In this document: in pieces, positions 11,291 to 21,909 of the stretch
Position numbering within the stretch: the first letter of the stretch is position 1
Layout: every line of letters starts with the position of its first letter
Origin: Ascaphus truei
Taxonomy: Eukaryota; Chordata; Amphibia; Anura; Ascaphidae
DNA length: 64,000 nucleotides
Direction: 5' to 3'
NCBI GenBank assembly: GCA_036426205.1
Contig: CM071568.1
Coordinates: 115,728,443-115,792,442 of the forward strand
Position numbers and translations under genes: made by a program
Notes under the pieces: generated by a model
The model's database searches: none
The model's input: only the letters and a program-made list of their open reading frames with translations
Told to the model about the DNA's origin: nothing

Positions 11291-11556
11291 CTGGATCAGG
11301 TCATGGCAGCACAATCTAATCTCCCGAGGGGCCTTAAGGTGCCGGTCGGCCGTCTGTATGCAGCTCCATGCTTCCTTAAGAAGATTCTTGAGTGGGGTCA
11401 TTCCTCTAGGTAAGCCAGTCATCCAGGCATTAGCAGGACTTCTGACCTCATTGGTCGTACCTTTTGGTGGCCAACCATGTTGCAGGACATTTCAGAGTAC
11501 ATAAAGACCTGTCCAATCTGCGCCCAGGTTAAGACCGCACATTTTGGCCAAATTGG
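11291..11556 (+). pseudogene. Gypsy integrase, N-terminal remnant
   Basis: Frame fragments after RNase H include [14 protein letters not shown] (about 11513-11556), the second half of the HHCC zinc-binding domain that precedes the integrase core in gypsy elements. The sequence is cut off directly afterwards by the repeat array, so the catalytic DDE core is absent. Confidence 0.65.
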
Positions 11557-12348
11557 TTAAAAGGTCACTCCATAGCATCTCCCACTCTCAGGGGAACTTG
11601 CATTCTTGCAGTGTGATTGTGACAACTCTAATACAGAGTGCTTTTCCTGGTATTGTACAGGTTAATAAAAGCTTCAATCAGACTTAGAACTTTGCAACTA
11701 ATTTTGACAGATTTATTATAAATCATTCTTCCTAACAATGCACAGGTTATTAAGAATTCATATTAGTGTAGGGATTTGGTCTGCCGTGCAGTGGCTCAGG
11801 GGCTTACAACAATTTGGCCAAAATGTTAAACTAAAAGACCATTTTATTTAATAGATATCAATACATGTATATTTAGACACTGTACCGTGTATAAAGTTTT
11901 GCTGGATGTGCATTGAGCTCTGTCTGTGTTTCATGTTCGTCTCTGGTTTTAAATGTATATTGCCATGCTCAGTAGCACTCCTCTGTGACACTTATACGCT
12001 TATATATATATATGTTGTGGCTATTTTGGGGGTTCAATATGAGCTTGTGGGTGTTCTATATGTCTTACAATTCTTGTTCAGCTGGTCTTAGCTGATTGGA
12101 GGGTGGCAACCTCCTACCTAATTTAAGCTCACCCCCTCCCACTTTTAAATGATTAAAAGCTCACTCCATAGCATCTCCCACTCTCAGGGGAACTTGCCTG
12201 CTTGCAGTGTGATTGTGACAACTCTAATACAGAGTGCTTTTCCTGGTAATGTACAGGTTAATAAAAGCTTCAATCAGACTTAGAACTTTGCAACTAATTT
12301 TGACAGATTTACTATAAATCATTCTTCCTGGCAATGCACAGGTTATAT

Positions 12349-13904
12349 TCTGAGACAGAGAGTATTGCCGCTCACCAAATGTACATAAAATATATACATA
12401 TAGATAGGAGGTGCATACGGGAAAAAGACACATGTATGGAGGCAGGGGAGGGTTAAAGGAGAAAAAACCCAAATGAATTCCTATTTGCACTCACCTATAC
12501 TAATAAATGGTTAGGAGAGATTCAATCCCTGGGTAAAAACCCATACACCATTTAGTGATACACAATAAAATCATTTAATATACAATTATGCAAAGACAAA
12601 TACACATTGTTAAAAGAAACAGGGGGTGGGTGCAGAGAGTGGAGTGGGCAATCTGACCTTGTATAGTCAGCACACAGCTAACAGACGCAAATGCTTATTG
12701 GTATACCATGTCAGACTACTGCATAAACCCTCCTATCGTGCACACACTCTAGCATGCTACAAGCGGTGTATGCATAACATAGTCATGGAAAAGACCTCAA
12801 GCACGTTAACCTGTGTGTGTAAACTGCTAGCACTTGTGTCCTATCTCAGTGGAAATTGTGCTGTACTGCACCAGTAGTTAGGATCTGTGTTCTGCCAGAA
12901 TCCCTAAGTCTCTGAGATACATAATCACTGCCTCCTTAGTCAGGGAATGTATTGTGGATCTCCCTTAGAAGTACCCAAAATATTGTCTCAGATTCCCCCC
13001 ATATGGAGTCCCGACATACAAGCTCCCAAAGCGGAGACAAATCATCAACAGTGTTTGTCAGTCGGGCAGCAAACCAGCTCTGCAGTACAGTGTGAAAGTC
13101 TGCTATTCACTGCTGCAGACTCAGCTCAGTGATATACGACCTGGTATCTTAGGCAGAAGGCAGCTCCCACGTTACTCTCCGTTCCGCACTCTCTGATGAC
13201 GTCACAAGTATGACGTCATTAAAACCGACGATCGTTTCGCGCACTTGCGCTTTGCCAACCGCAGGGACCACCAAGGAGGGTCTACAGGGAACGGAAGGAA
13301 AGAGACAGGTGATAAACCTATCCAATAAAGTACTTAATACACACCATCTTGAAGTACTAGGGAAGGGTTTATCATTCTCCCCTACCTGTGACCTTAATAC
13401 TTTTGACTGTATAAAAGACCTTAACCTATTTTCAAGGAAACTTTTACTCCACAAATTTTTCCAAAGACGGAGGCTAAATTCTGTACGAGGAACAGCACTT
13501 GAAAGTCTTACTTCTAGTGAACTTGAACATATTGATACCTTGGCAGACTTGGAAGCCGAATGTGATAGAAACCCAGGAGAGGGCCCATTCACGGGCCTTA
13601 AAAATAAATCTACTTTCACCCCTCCATCTGAATCATGCTCGCATGTGGATGTCTTTGTTAAAATGGTCACAGCTGACATTTCGAAATTACCCACAAAGCT
13701 TATAAAACAAAACCTTACTTACCTCAATGTATTGCACTACATGATTTAGAACAAGACCCCCTTATAGAGATAAAACCCTCCGATAAGGGGGGGAATGTAG
13801 TCATACTTAATAAGAATGGGTATGCGGCTGAGTGCAAACACTTATTATCAGATCACATGAGCTATAGGATACTCACAGAAGACCCCACTAATATGTTTCC
13901 TGTT
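12349..13904 (+). mobile_element. Penelope-like element fragment inserted in the repeat monomer
   Basis: The insertion is flanked by copies of cacaggttat (about 12339-12348 and 13905-13914), a target duplication of about 10-12 bp. The left two thirds is non-coding terminal-repeat-like sequence. The right third encodes the N-terminal part of a PLE polyprotein, truncated at the start of the RT. On the minus strand around 13262-13220 there is a stem GCGC-loop-GCGC followed by GAAA with a decayed CTGANGA core, probably a dead hammerhead. Confidence 0.8.
13270..13904 (+). pseudogene. PLE polyprotein, N-terminal RT-associated region
   Basis: Frame 13210-13749 encodes VINLSNKVLNTHHLEVLGKG, then LSFSPTCDLNTFD and a segment with LFSRKLLLHKFFQRR, the conserved N-terminal part of Penelope/Neptune-type polyproteins. 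After a frame change near 13720, IEIKPSDKGGNVVILNKNGY follows, the conserved block before RT motif 1, then YRILTEDPTNMF. The polymerase core and the GIY-YIG endonuclease are absent in this copy. The truncation coincides with the target duplication. Confidence 0.85.
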
Positions 13905-14831
13905 CACAGGTTATTAAGAATTCATATTAGTGTAGGGATCCTTGAGATTTGGTCTGCCGTTCAGTGGCTCAGGGGCTTACAAAAAATGGCCAAAATGTTA
14001 AACTAAAAGACAATTTTATTTCATAGATATCAATACATGTATATTTAGGCACTGTACCGTGTATAAAGTTTTGCTGGATTTGCATTGAGCTCTGTCAGTG
14101 TTTCATGTTCGTCTCTGGTTTTAAATGTATATTGCCATGCTCAGTAGCACTCCTCTGTGACACTTATACGCTTATAAATATGTTGTGGCTATTTTGGGGG
14201 TTCAATATGAGCTTGTGGGTTTTCTATATGTCTTACAATTCTTGTTCAGCTGGTCTTAGCTGATTGGAGGGTGGCAACCTCCTATCTAATTTAAGCTCAC
14301 CCCTCCCACTTTTAAATGGTTAAAAGCTCACTCCATAGCATCTCCCACTCTCAGGGGAACTTGCGTGCTTGCAGTGTGATTGTGATAACTCTAATACAGA
14401 GTGCTTTTCCTGGTAATGTACAGGTTAATAAAAGCTTCAATCAGACTTAGAACTTTGCAACTAATTTTGACAGATTTATTATAAATCATTCTTCCTGGCA
14501 ATGCACAGGTTATTAAGAATTCATATTAGTGTAGGGACCCTTGAGATTTGGTCCGCCGTGCAGTGGCTCAGGGGCCTACAACAATTTGGACAAAATGTTA
14601 CACTAAAAGACCATTTTATTTAATAGATATTAATACATGTATATTTAGGCACTGTACCGTTTATAAAGTTTTGCTGGATGTGCATTGAGCTCTGTCTGTG
14701 TTTCATGTTCGTCTCTGGTTTTAAATGTATATTGCCATGCTCAGTAGCACTCCTCTGTGACACTTATACGCTTATATATATGTTGTGGCTATTTTGGTGG
14801 TTCAATATGAGCTTGTGGGTGTTCTATATGT

Positions 14832-15625
14832 ATTACGATATTCAATCTGTGCTGTAGATTTTGACTGTGACACTGTGTGTTTGATTGCACATGGTTGATT
14901 TGTGTGCTTTTTATGTATTTGGGGGTGTGGGATTCAAATTATTACGATGACCTGCCTGTTTAAAATATGTCATGTCTTTGAACTACAGTACAGCTAATCC
15001 TTCATGCAGCTGTACCCTGTACCCCCCTCCCCCACGCACACACACAAGGCTCGCTCAAGGATTTGAACCTCTTATCGACACCTCTCCAGAACCATTCCTT
15101 TTCTAATGCTTGTCATTGTGCTTTTAATCGTCCCTAGCCGAGCATCACCTCTCTGCGCCTGCGTGTAATCCTCTTTGGGATGGGAGCTACATAGCTGATG
15201 ATTACTGCGCATGCGTCTATAACTTCAGCACTGCTTGCTTGCGAAGTTCAAGAGTGAGTGACCAAAAAAAAACATTTTTTTTTTCTCGTCATTTTTTAAT
15301 TTTATTTTCTCCACAAGCCTGCCTAAATCATCTTCATATTACGATATTCAATCTGTGCTGTAGCTTTTGACTGCGACACTGTGCGTTTGACTGCACATGG
15401 TTGATTTGTGTGCTTTTTATGTATTTGGGGGTGTGGGGATCAAATTATTATGATGACCTGCATGTTGAAAATATGTCATGTCTTTGAACTACAGTACAGC
15501 CAATCCTTCATGCAGCTGTACCCTGTAGACCCCTCCCCCATGCACACACACACGAGGCTCACTCAAGTATTTGAACCTCTTATCGACACCTCTCCACAAC
15601 CATTCATTAATTTTCCTATTTTTGG
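14832..15625 (+). repeat. ~506-bp direct repeat, two copies
   Basis: A block starting attacgatattcaatctgtg at 14832 recurs at 15338. Both copies share the cacatggttgatttgtgtgc, gtcatgtctttgaactacag and ggctc(g/a)ctcaag(g/t)atttga segments with scattered differences. The second copy is shorter, ending near 15625, but a related gtaatcctc..gattactgcgcatg tail follows in both (15165 and 15645). No protein is encoded. Confidence 0.8.
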
Positions 15626-16315
15626 CTTTGAGTCACCTCTCTGTAATCCTCCTTAGGAAATGAGCTATCTTATGATTACTGCGCATGACTCACCCATCCA
15701 CCCCGCCAACCCTTTGAGGCTTTGTTTACGGTAACGCTTGTGATAATCCCTTCTCGAATTTGATATGTAAATCTGATTTGCACAGCATTGTGAAATTGAG
15801 AGTTAAAAAAAACATAATCTGATTCATGTTTTTGATGCAGTAAGTTATCACTTTTTGTCATTCTTTCTTTTTCTTTAGTGTAGGGGGGGTGTCAATGATT
15901 ATGATTATCATGAATGTAAAGAAATATTTATTTTATTTTATCAGGAACAAAAAATACAAATATACAAATAATCATGAATAATACAAAATGCAGTCTTTAT
16001 TCAGTTCTTCTGTCAGTTGAAAATTGAGGGCTGGTGGATAATCATGAATAATGCACATTGATAATATTAATTAATAATATATAATATATAATAATATATA
16101 TAATAACATAATTAATATAACATTTTCCATCTTTATCTTCTTCCTCATTCTGTGTAGTTCATTGAGAGAGGGGAGGTTTTGTGTAAATCATGACTGCACT
16201 TTAGATACACTTTACTGTACACACAGTTCACACAATGATACCACCCCTCCCCCTTTCCATCCTTTTTTTCTCTGAAAAGACAAGAAAAGAAAAAATTAGT
16301 GCAGTTAGGTGCATA
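15626..16315. other. AT-rich sequence, no gene; contains the transposase 3' flank
   Basis: Contains a G7 run at 15884-15890, imperfect repeats of aatcatgaataat (15969, 16040) and a strongly AT-rich stretch (16060-16115). The left terminus of the large transposon must lie in or left of this region, but I could not find an inverted match to the right end at 23218. Confidence 0.45.
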
Positions 16316-17964
16316 TTATGGCATTGTGTACAGTATAGCTACGATCACAATGGGTAACACAGTCGCAATATGGACAATATATTTATTGCATCGTTCCACG
16401 GTGAGTACATCATTCCAAAAACTCATTATGCCTTGCGCCAATTCATCCTTTTTGGAGGGTCTCACGACTTTTCGGATAGGGTCCTTCAGCTGATGCCAGA
16501 CCATTTCGATAGGATTGAAGTCTGGCGATCTGTCATTGGAGGGGGAAAAAAAGGACAATTAGTTAAAGAGATACAGTACACAGTAAAAACAGTGGGATAA
16601 AATCAGACACGGTTACCGCACTTACTCCGCTGGCGTCTTCACCCAGTTGATACCGCGCTCAAGAATATGCGCTGTTGACGCGGTGTGCTTCGGATTGTTG
16701 TCCTGGTAGAAACGGTGACCATCTGGGAACTCACGTGTGATGTATTCCACAATCTCAGACACAATTTGCTCTTGGAAAAAAGCTTTATTCATGATTCCTA
16801 TAGCAAGAAATGAAAAGTGCTCCAAAAACTGCACACTAGTACAGTACAGTGCATAAGGCAAAAGCGTGTGACTTATTTTACCTTCAAAGATGACAATGCA
16901 TCCTGGTCCACGCCTAGAGATGGCACCCCACACATGCATCTACACTGGGTGTTTTGTTCGCGGCTTCATAGATATGCGACCATTTTTGTGGAATGCAAAT
17001 GTGGCAAATCTCTCCAGCGATACAGTAGACTCGTCAGTGAAGATGCAGTCCTGGAAAGTTTCTCCACTGTCGATCCATGCCTGGGCCTGGACCACTCTCT
17101 TGATCTTGTTAACGTCCCTTATCATAGGGTACGCTCTGTAATGACAAGGAATAATTTTATAGGTACAGTACAGTTTCTTAAACAACACTTTAACCTCCTG
17201 TAATGTCCAGTACTAACCTCACACGTCCATATTTCCATCCAATTCTGCGTCTCATCTTATTGCTGGTCTCAGATACAGTGAGATTGTGATTTTGCAGCAG
17301 AGTGTATTTGACCCTTAAGGCACTCTTCTCATCATTCTCTTCCCTTATTTTGTCGACCAGAAGAGTTGTCTCCCTACAGTGTACAGAAAAACAACAATCC
17401 GGTAAGTTACAGTGCAGTAGGCCACAAGTACAGCACATCATTTACAGTAAAAATAGTATAAAATTAGATAGATCTATACTATATAGTTCTATTAATATGC
17501 AGCAATATAAACATTAATAGATATACTGTATTATATACTGTAGTTATATAAATATACCGAAATAACTATAAAATTAGATAGATCTATACTATATAGTTAT
17601 ATTAATATGCAGCAATATAAACAATAATAGATATACTGTATTATATACTTTAGTTATATAAATATACCGAAATAACTATAAAATTGGATAGATCTATACT
17701 ATATAGTTATATTAATATGCAGCAATATAAACAATAATAGATATACTGTATTATATAGTTATATAAATATACTTACGCGTTAGTTACCTTTGGTGTCCTC
17801 GTGCGTTGTTTGGTTTTTCCGTGTGCATGATAGCACACGGTGGTTGATGGCACAACGAGGCCAGAAGCAGCTAACCAGCATTGGATATCTGCAATTCGTT
17901 GTCCGCTCGTGTACATCTCCTTAATTCTCATGCTGAGATCCTTTGAAATCTTTTTAACAGGCAT
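16316..17964 (-). pseudogene. Tc1/mariner-superfamily transposase, five exons, one stop
   Basis: Exons by consensus splice sites (minus): 17964-17777, 17373-17218, 17135-16882, 16797-16626, 16529-16316. All phases join. Exon 1 has MPVKKISKDLSMRIKEMYTS and a helix-turn-helix typical of Tc1-like N-termini. Exon 3 holds the first catalytic Asp in IFTDEST and then [10 protein letters not shown]; exon 4 the second in [10 protein letters not shown]; exon 5 the Glu in SPDFNPIE, with 32 residues between the second Asp and the Glu. The spliced product would be about 330 residues, a normal length. A TAG in exon 3 (about 16938-16940) just before HVWGAIS inactivates this copy. Donors such as GTAAGTA and acceptors such as cattacag are good. 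This enzyme family cuts and pastes the element at TA. Confidence 0.85.
17457..17772. repeat. 110-bp tandem repeat in transposase intron 1
   Basis: The unit containing aaattagatagatctatact recurs at 17461, 17571 and 17681 (period 110 bp, about 2.9 copies), nearly identical and very AT-rich. It lies wholly in the intron between exon 1 (ends 17777) and exon 2. Confidence 0.9.
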
Positions 17965-18217
17965 AGCTGCGAGTAGAAAGAAATACAACCACAAGAATGT
18001 ATATTCGATGTTTAGTCGATATGTATTCAATGTGCAGTGAATCCACAAAATGGATGGTGTATTTATACGTTAATGACTCACATTAGAGAACGCCCACTTT
18101 TAACACCTGTACCTCGTCGCCATGCATAAAAGGTTACACACTTTGCATAGCCCACCACTCGATGATCTGTATCTGAACTTGCCCTTGTCCAGATACTGCA
18201 TTGTGCCATCTGCTTCC
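17965..18217. promoter_or_regulatory. Divergent promoter region between transposase and BEN-like gene
   Basis: A 253-bp interval separates the transposase ATG (minus, 17964) from the BEN-like gene ATG (plus, 18218). On the plus strand a TATA-like gcataaaagg lies at 18124-18133, about 90 bp before the ATG. A tttatac near 18061 may serve either direction. A shared bidirectional promoter is inferred from layout only. Confidence 0.4.
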
Positions 18218-19709
18218 ATGGATCAACCCCAATTCTATGGACGCAGGAAGACACTCGCCTCTGCCGTGCCTATCACACAGAAAAAGCGAAAGGCGGCAGC
18301 CGGTTCCAAGCCAAGGCCATAACAACAGGCTAAGGCTAATAAAGAAAACCTCCTGCTGACCCCAAAGGCTAAGGGTTTTAATACACGTAAGTCTTATTAT
18401 GTCAAGAAGAAATTCGGTGATGTACACTCAAGGCAAAACAAATGGCAGCCAACCCATCGAACCCGCAGGCCACTTCCTCGATTACGCTTCGACGTCTCTG
18501 TCGCTGCTCTGCCGGAAATCTACAGCCCATCTTCTCCACTACTCGTCCACGACGCTGCCGCCTCTCTCCCGGAAACCCACAGACAATCTTCTCCACTACT
18601 CTTCGACGACGCTGCCGCTGGTCTCCCGGAAATCCACGGGTCACTTTCTCCATTACGCTTAGACGACTCTACCGCTTCTCGCCCGGAAATCCACAGGTCA
18701 CTTTCTCCATCCCTCTTCGACGATGCTGCCGCTTCTCTCCTGGAAATCTACAGGTCACCTCCTCCATCCTTCTTCGACGATGCTGCCGCTTCTCTCCAGG
18801 GAACCCCCATCTCATCCTCCGAAGCACCCATCCACCAGATGTCCACAGCACCCCATGCACAAGAACCAGCTCGTTAGACCGCATGCTGAATGGGTTAAGT
18901 GTCAAATCCCCAGGAACTCTACTATGCTGGTAAAGATAGATCTTCTTCTAGAGACCATGCTAAATGTGGATCAACGGATGGAGAAGATGGATCAACGGAT
19001 GGAGAAGATGGATCAACGGATGCAGAAGATAGAGATTGACATAGCGGGGATACATAATTTGCTCGGTGTTCATGCCCCTCTATCCCCGATGCCGAAGCAA
19101 GAGGGTGGCATCGATGTGATGAATGGGACCTTCGACCACCTTCCAACACCAAGCGCACCCCCTCCACCAGAAGAATTTGTGTACATGTATGCCGTTGACG
19201 AGGAGGATAACATGACAACCCCGTCAAGACCACGCCAGGAGACAACACGGCGACCAAGACAGGAGGAAAGCTTCCTCCCAGACAACCTACCCTCGCCCGC
19301 CGCCACAAGCACACCCGCTCCCAGAAGCACACCCGCTCCCAGAATACAACATACATACGCTTGCATCGATACGGTGCCCGACATCATCCTGCGCGAGCTG
19401 CCACAGGCACTCAGGGAGAAGTATAGGGTGATGAGTGCTGGTTTACCCCAGAGGTATGGCATGTTCATTTTTAAGCACCACGTGTCCTACTTGGTGTACT
19501 GCGGGTGGGCCAAAAATGTAAACTACAAAGGAAATCGCGAAAAAAGGGCGCTTCCTGAAAATTTAAGGACTATTGTGGAGGAATTGCGGTGCTATTTTTC
19601 AATTTCAGATCCTTTAATGAAAATCGTTAGAGACTCCATTAATGGCATTTTGCGCCATACAAGGCATCGGCCCTGGAAGGCCAATCTGGTGGGGATCGAA
19701 TTTGCGTGA
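18218..19709 (+). pseudogene. Transposon-borne protein with 19-residue repeats, coiled coil and BEN-like domain
   Basis: Begins ATGGATCAACCCCAATTC at 18218 with a basic, NLS-like QKKRKAAAGSKPRP, then a TAA at 18319. The same frame continues past it (QQAKANKENLLLTPKAKG) through six 19-residue repeats of the DDAAASLPEIH type to about 18874. From about 18880 a different frame continues, by an intron (acceptor candidate at ccccag, ~18914) or frameshift. It holds KIDLLLETMLN, repeated QRMEKMD heptads (coiled coil, about 18926-19040), an acidic/Pro-rich linker and a C-terminal domain from about 19370. In that domain, SYLVYCGWAKNVNYKG, REKRALPEN and RDSINGILRHTRHR fit the BEN fold (helical DNA/chromatin-binding). 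BEN assignment is pattern-based. Stop at 19707-19709; AATAAA at 19761. Role in transposition is unknown. Confidence 0.6.
18475..18817 (+). repeat. 57-bp coding minisatellite, six units
   Basis: Six 57-bp units, each containing gacgatgctgccgc or close variants followed by a cccggaaatccac block. They keep one frame open as 19-residue repeats of the form S-P-x-L-F-D-D-A-A-A-S-L-P-E-I-H-x-S. The other two plus frames are also open over much of this region because 57 is a multiple of three, so long ORFs there are shadows. Confidence 0.85.
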
Positions 19710-19787
19710 CTGTTCAACTGTTGTTTATTTTTTGACTTGTTGCTTGTTTTAACTTGTATTAATAAAGAAATGTTTTTACTTACACAA

Positions 19788-19890
19788 GACCTGCACAACT
19801 CCAGTCCTCGTTTGCCGCAAACAGGCCCCATTTACCGGATAAAACCGGGCCTGTTTGCGGCCCTCGAGGACTGGAGTTGTGCAGGCCTGA
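19788..19890. repeat. ~100-bp hairpin (small palindromic repeat)
   Basis: Inverted arms cctgcacaactccagtcctc and the complementary gaggactggagttgtgcagg enclose an inner inverted pair ccgcaaacaggcc / ggcctgtttgcgg. A shorter derivative (arms only) lies at 20103-20155 and again at 21195-21247 in the duplicated unit. It resembles a foldback MITE placed in the 3' region of the BEN-like gene. Confidence 0.8.
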
Positions 19891-20712
19891 CTTACTGTAC
19901 TGTACACCATCCTACTGTAAATATTTTGATTTTCTGTACTTTAATAAAGGAGATGTTGCGTGTTTTACATTTTATTAATAAAGATTTTTTTTTACTAACA
20001 CCATACTGTTGTGCTGTAAATGTTTTGACTTTCTGTACTTTAATAAAGGAGATGTTGCGTGGTTTAACTTGTATTAATATAGAAATGTTTTTACTTACAA
20101 AAGACCTGCACAACTCCAGTCCTCGAGGGCCGAGGACTAGAGTTGTGCAGGCCTGACTTACTGTTCTGTACACCATCCTACTGTAAATGTTTTGACTTTC
20201 TGTACATAAATGTTTTCACTAGCAGTAAACCATACACCTGTTAATGTTTTGAATTGCTGTACACTTTAAATGTTTTTCAATTGTATTTGTAAATAAATGT
20301 TTTAGTACTTACTCCACCAATAAAAGAAAATGTTGATTTGTTTTAAATTGTTCCATTGTCTCCTTTTATACTGTAACAAAATACAGTGTTTCTAGAACAT
20401 ACAGTACTGTCCAGGCATACTGTATAGTACTGTACTGTATTCTGTAGGCATGCTCAGTACTGTACATCACAAGAGAATTAAAACAATACATGCTGTACGG
20501 GTATAGAATACACATATTTACTGGAATACATGTAGAATAAATGCATACTTTTTATTTTTTGGGTTTATTACAGTATATATAAAAAAAAGTATTGAATACG
20601 TTCTGAAAACAACAGCATACTGTTTCAGGTTTTCTATGAAGCTCTCAGTTACAGTATTCTATCCTAATCAATAACAACGGCCACTAAACTGTAGACTCCG
20701 GTACTTGTTTTT

Positions 20713-20817
20713 TTAAATCCGATTCAGCAATGTGCAGGCATTGTTACACAAAGCGATATTATCCATCAAAATCCCTCCATTTGCCGTTTTCCGCACGAGA
20801 TGACAAAGTTTTGGTTT
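20713..20817 (-). other. Candidate 3' exon (copy 1)
   Basis: On the minus strand, a pyrimidine-rich acceptor (tttgtttttcctcag) at about 20832-20818 precedes a 35-codon frame starting K-P-K-L-C-H-L-V-R-K and ending at a TAA (20713-20715). It could be a terminal exon of a minus-strand gene such as the forkhead gene. However, direct joining to the donor at 22198 gives an immediate stop, so an unseen middle exon or another start would be needed. An identical copy lies at 21805-21909. Confidence 0.35.
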
Positions 20818-21804
20818 CTGAGGAAAAACAAAAGTATAAGTTTTAATGTAATGGTCAGTCAGTCCCCTAAAGAAGTTCCCACAGTCAGTCCCACCAATAA
20901 TTTTCTCGGGGGCGTACTGTAGATGTGATGACACGCATATGCGTTTCAAGAAGGTTCCAATGCGCATGCACCTAGCTTTCCACCAATTGTGCAGTATCTA
21001 CTGTAGAAGCTGCTCAGCCAATGATATTGCTTACAGGAAAGGAGATGTTGCGTGTTTTACATTTTATTAATAAAGATTTTTTTTTACTAACACCATACTG
21101 TTGTGCTGTAAATGTTTTGACTTTCTGTACTTTAATAAAGGAGATGTTGCGTGGTTTAACTTGTATTAATATAGAAATGTTTTTACTTACAAAAGACCTG
21201 CACAACTCCAGTCCTCGAGGGCCGAGGACTAGAGTTGTGCAGGCCTGACTTACTGTTCTGTACACCATCCTACTGTAAATGTTTTGACTTTCTGTACATA
21301 AATGTTTTCACTAGCAGTAAACCATACACCTGTTAATGTTTTGAATTGCTGTACACTTTAAATGTTTTTCAATTGTATTTGTAAATAAATGTTTTAGTAC
21401 TTACTCCACCAATAAAAGAAAATGTTGATTTGTTTTAAATTGTTCCATTGTCTCCTTTTATACTGTAACAAAATACAGTGTTTCTAGAACATACAGTACT
21501 GTCCAGGCATACTGTATAGTACTGTACTGTATTCTGTAGGCATGCTCAGTACTGTACATCACAAGAGAATTAAAACAATACATGCTGTACGGGTATAGAA
21601 TACACATATTTACTGGAATACATGTAGAATAAATGCATACTTTTTATTTTTTGGGTTTATTACAGTATATATAAAAAAAAGTATTGAATACGTTCTGAAA
21701 ACAACAGCATACTGTTTCAGGTTTTCTATGAAGCTCTCAGTTACAGTATTCTATCCTAATCAATAACAACGGCCACTAAACTGTAGACTCCGGTACTTGT
21801 TTTT

Positions 21805-21909
21805 TTAAATCCGATTCAGCAATGTGCAGGCATTGTTACACAAAGCGATATTATCCATCAAAATCCCTCCATTTGCCGTTTTCCGCACGAGATGACAAAG
21901 TTTTGGTTT
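21805..21909 (-). other. Candidate 3' exon (copy 2)
   Basis: Identical to the 20713-20817 segment because of the 1,092-bp duplication, with the same acceptor sequence. It is the copy nearer to the forkhead exon, about 290 bp downstream of that exon's donor. Confidence 0.35.

Larger units (their letters stand above)
6741..11556 (+). mobile_element. Ty3/gypsy-type LTR retrotransposon, 3' truncated
   Basis: The 5' LTR is followed by a gag-like region with a CCHC knuckle, an aspartic protease region, RT, RNase H and the first part of integrase, in the Ty3/gypsy order. The element ends at about 11556, where the 596-bp repeat array begins, so most of the integrase and the 3' LTR are missing. It also carries a 232-bp internal duplication and a 621-bp insertion. 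It cannot be autonomous. Confidence 0.88.
11559..14835 (+). repeat. ~596-bp tandem repeat array (about 2.9 monomers), interrupted
   Basis: A monomer beginning aaaag(g/c)tcactccatagc starts at 11559, 12155 and 14322. Copies share the aggggaacttgc, gcacaggttattaagaattc, gtgcattgagctctgtc and gaggg(t)ggcaacctccta blocks. The second monomer is split at 12348 by a 1.56-kb PLE insertion and resumes at 13905. The third ends near 14835 where a different repeat starts. No ORF is conserved between monomers. It could be a satellite or a tandemly duplicated non-autonomous element. Confidence 0.85.

Noticed and set aside
13220..13262. Hammerhead on the minus strand of the PLE fragment
   Set aside because: Stem II and GAAA are present, but the CUGANGA core reads TTGGCAA; treated only as a possible decayed motif.
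11559..14835. CRISPR-like or array-type interpretation of repeated blocks
   Set aside because: Monomers are ~600 bp and contiguous, without short repeats and spacers; the sequence is clearly eukaryotic.
18399..18933. Three overlapping ORFs (plus and minus) over the 57-bp repeats
   Set aside because: They are frame shadows of a repeat whose unit is a multiple of three; only the frame continuous with the start at 18218 gives an acidic/basic repeat protein.
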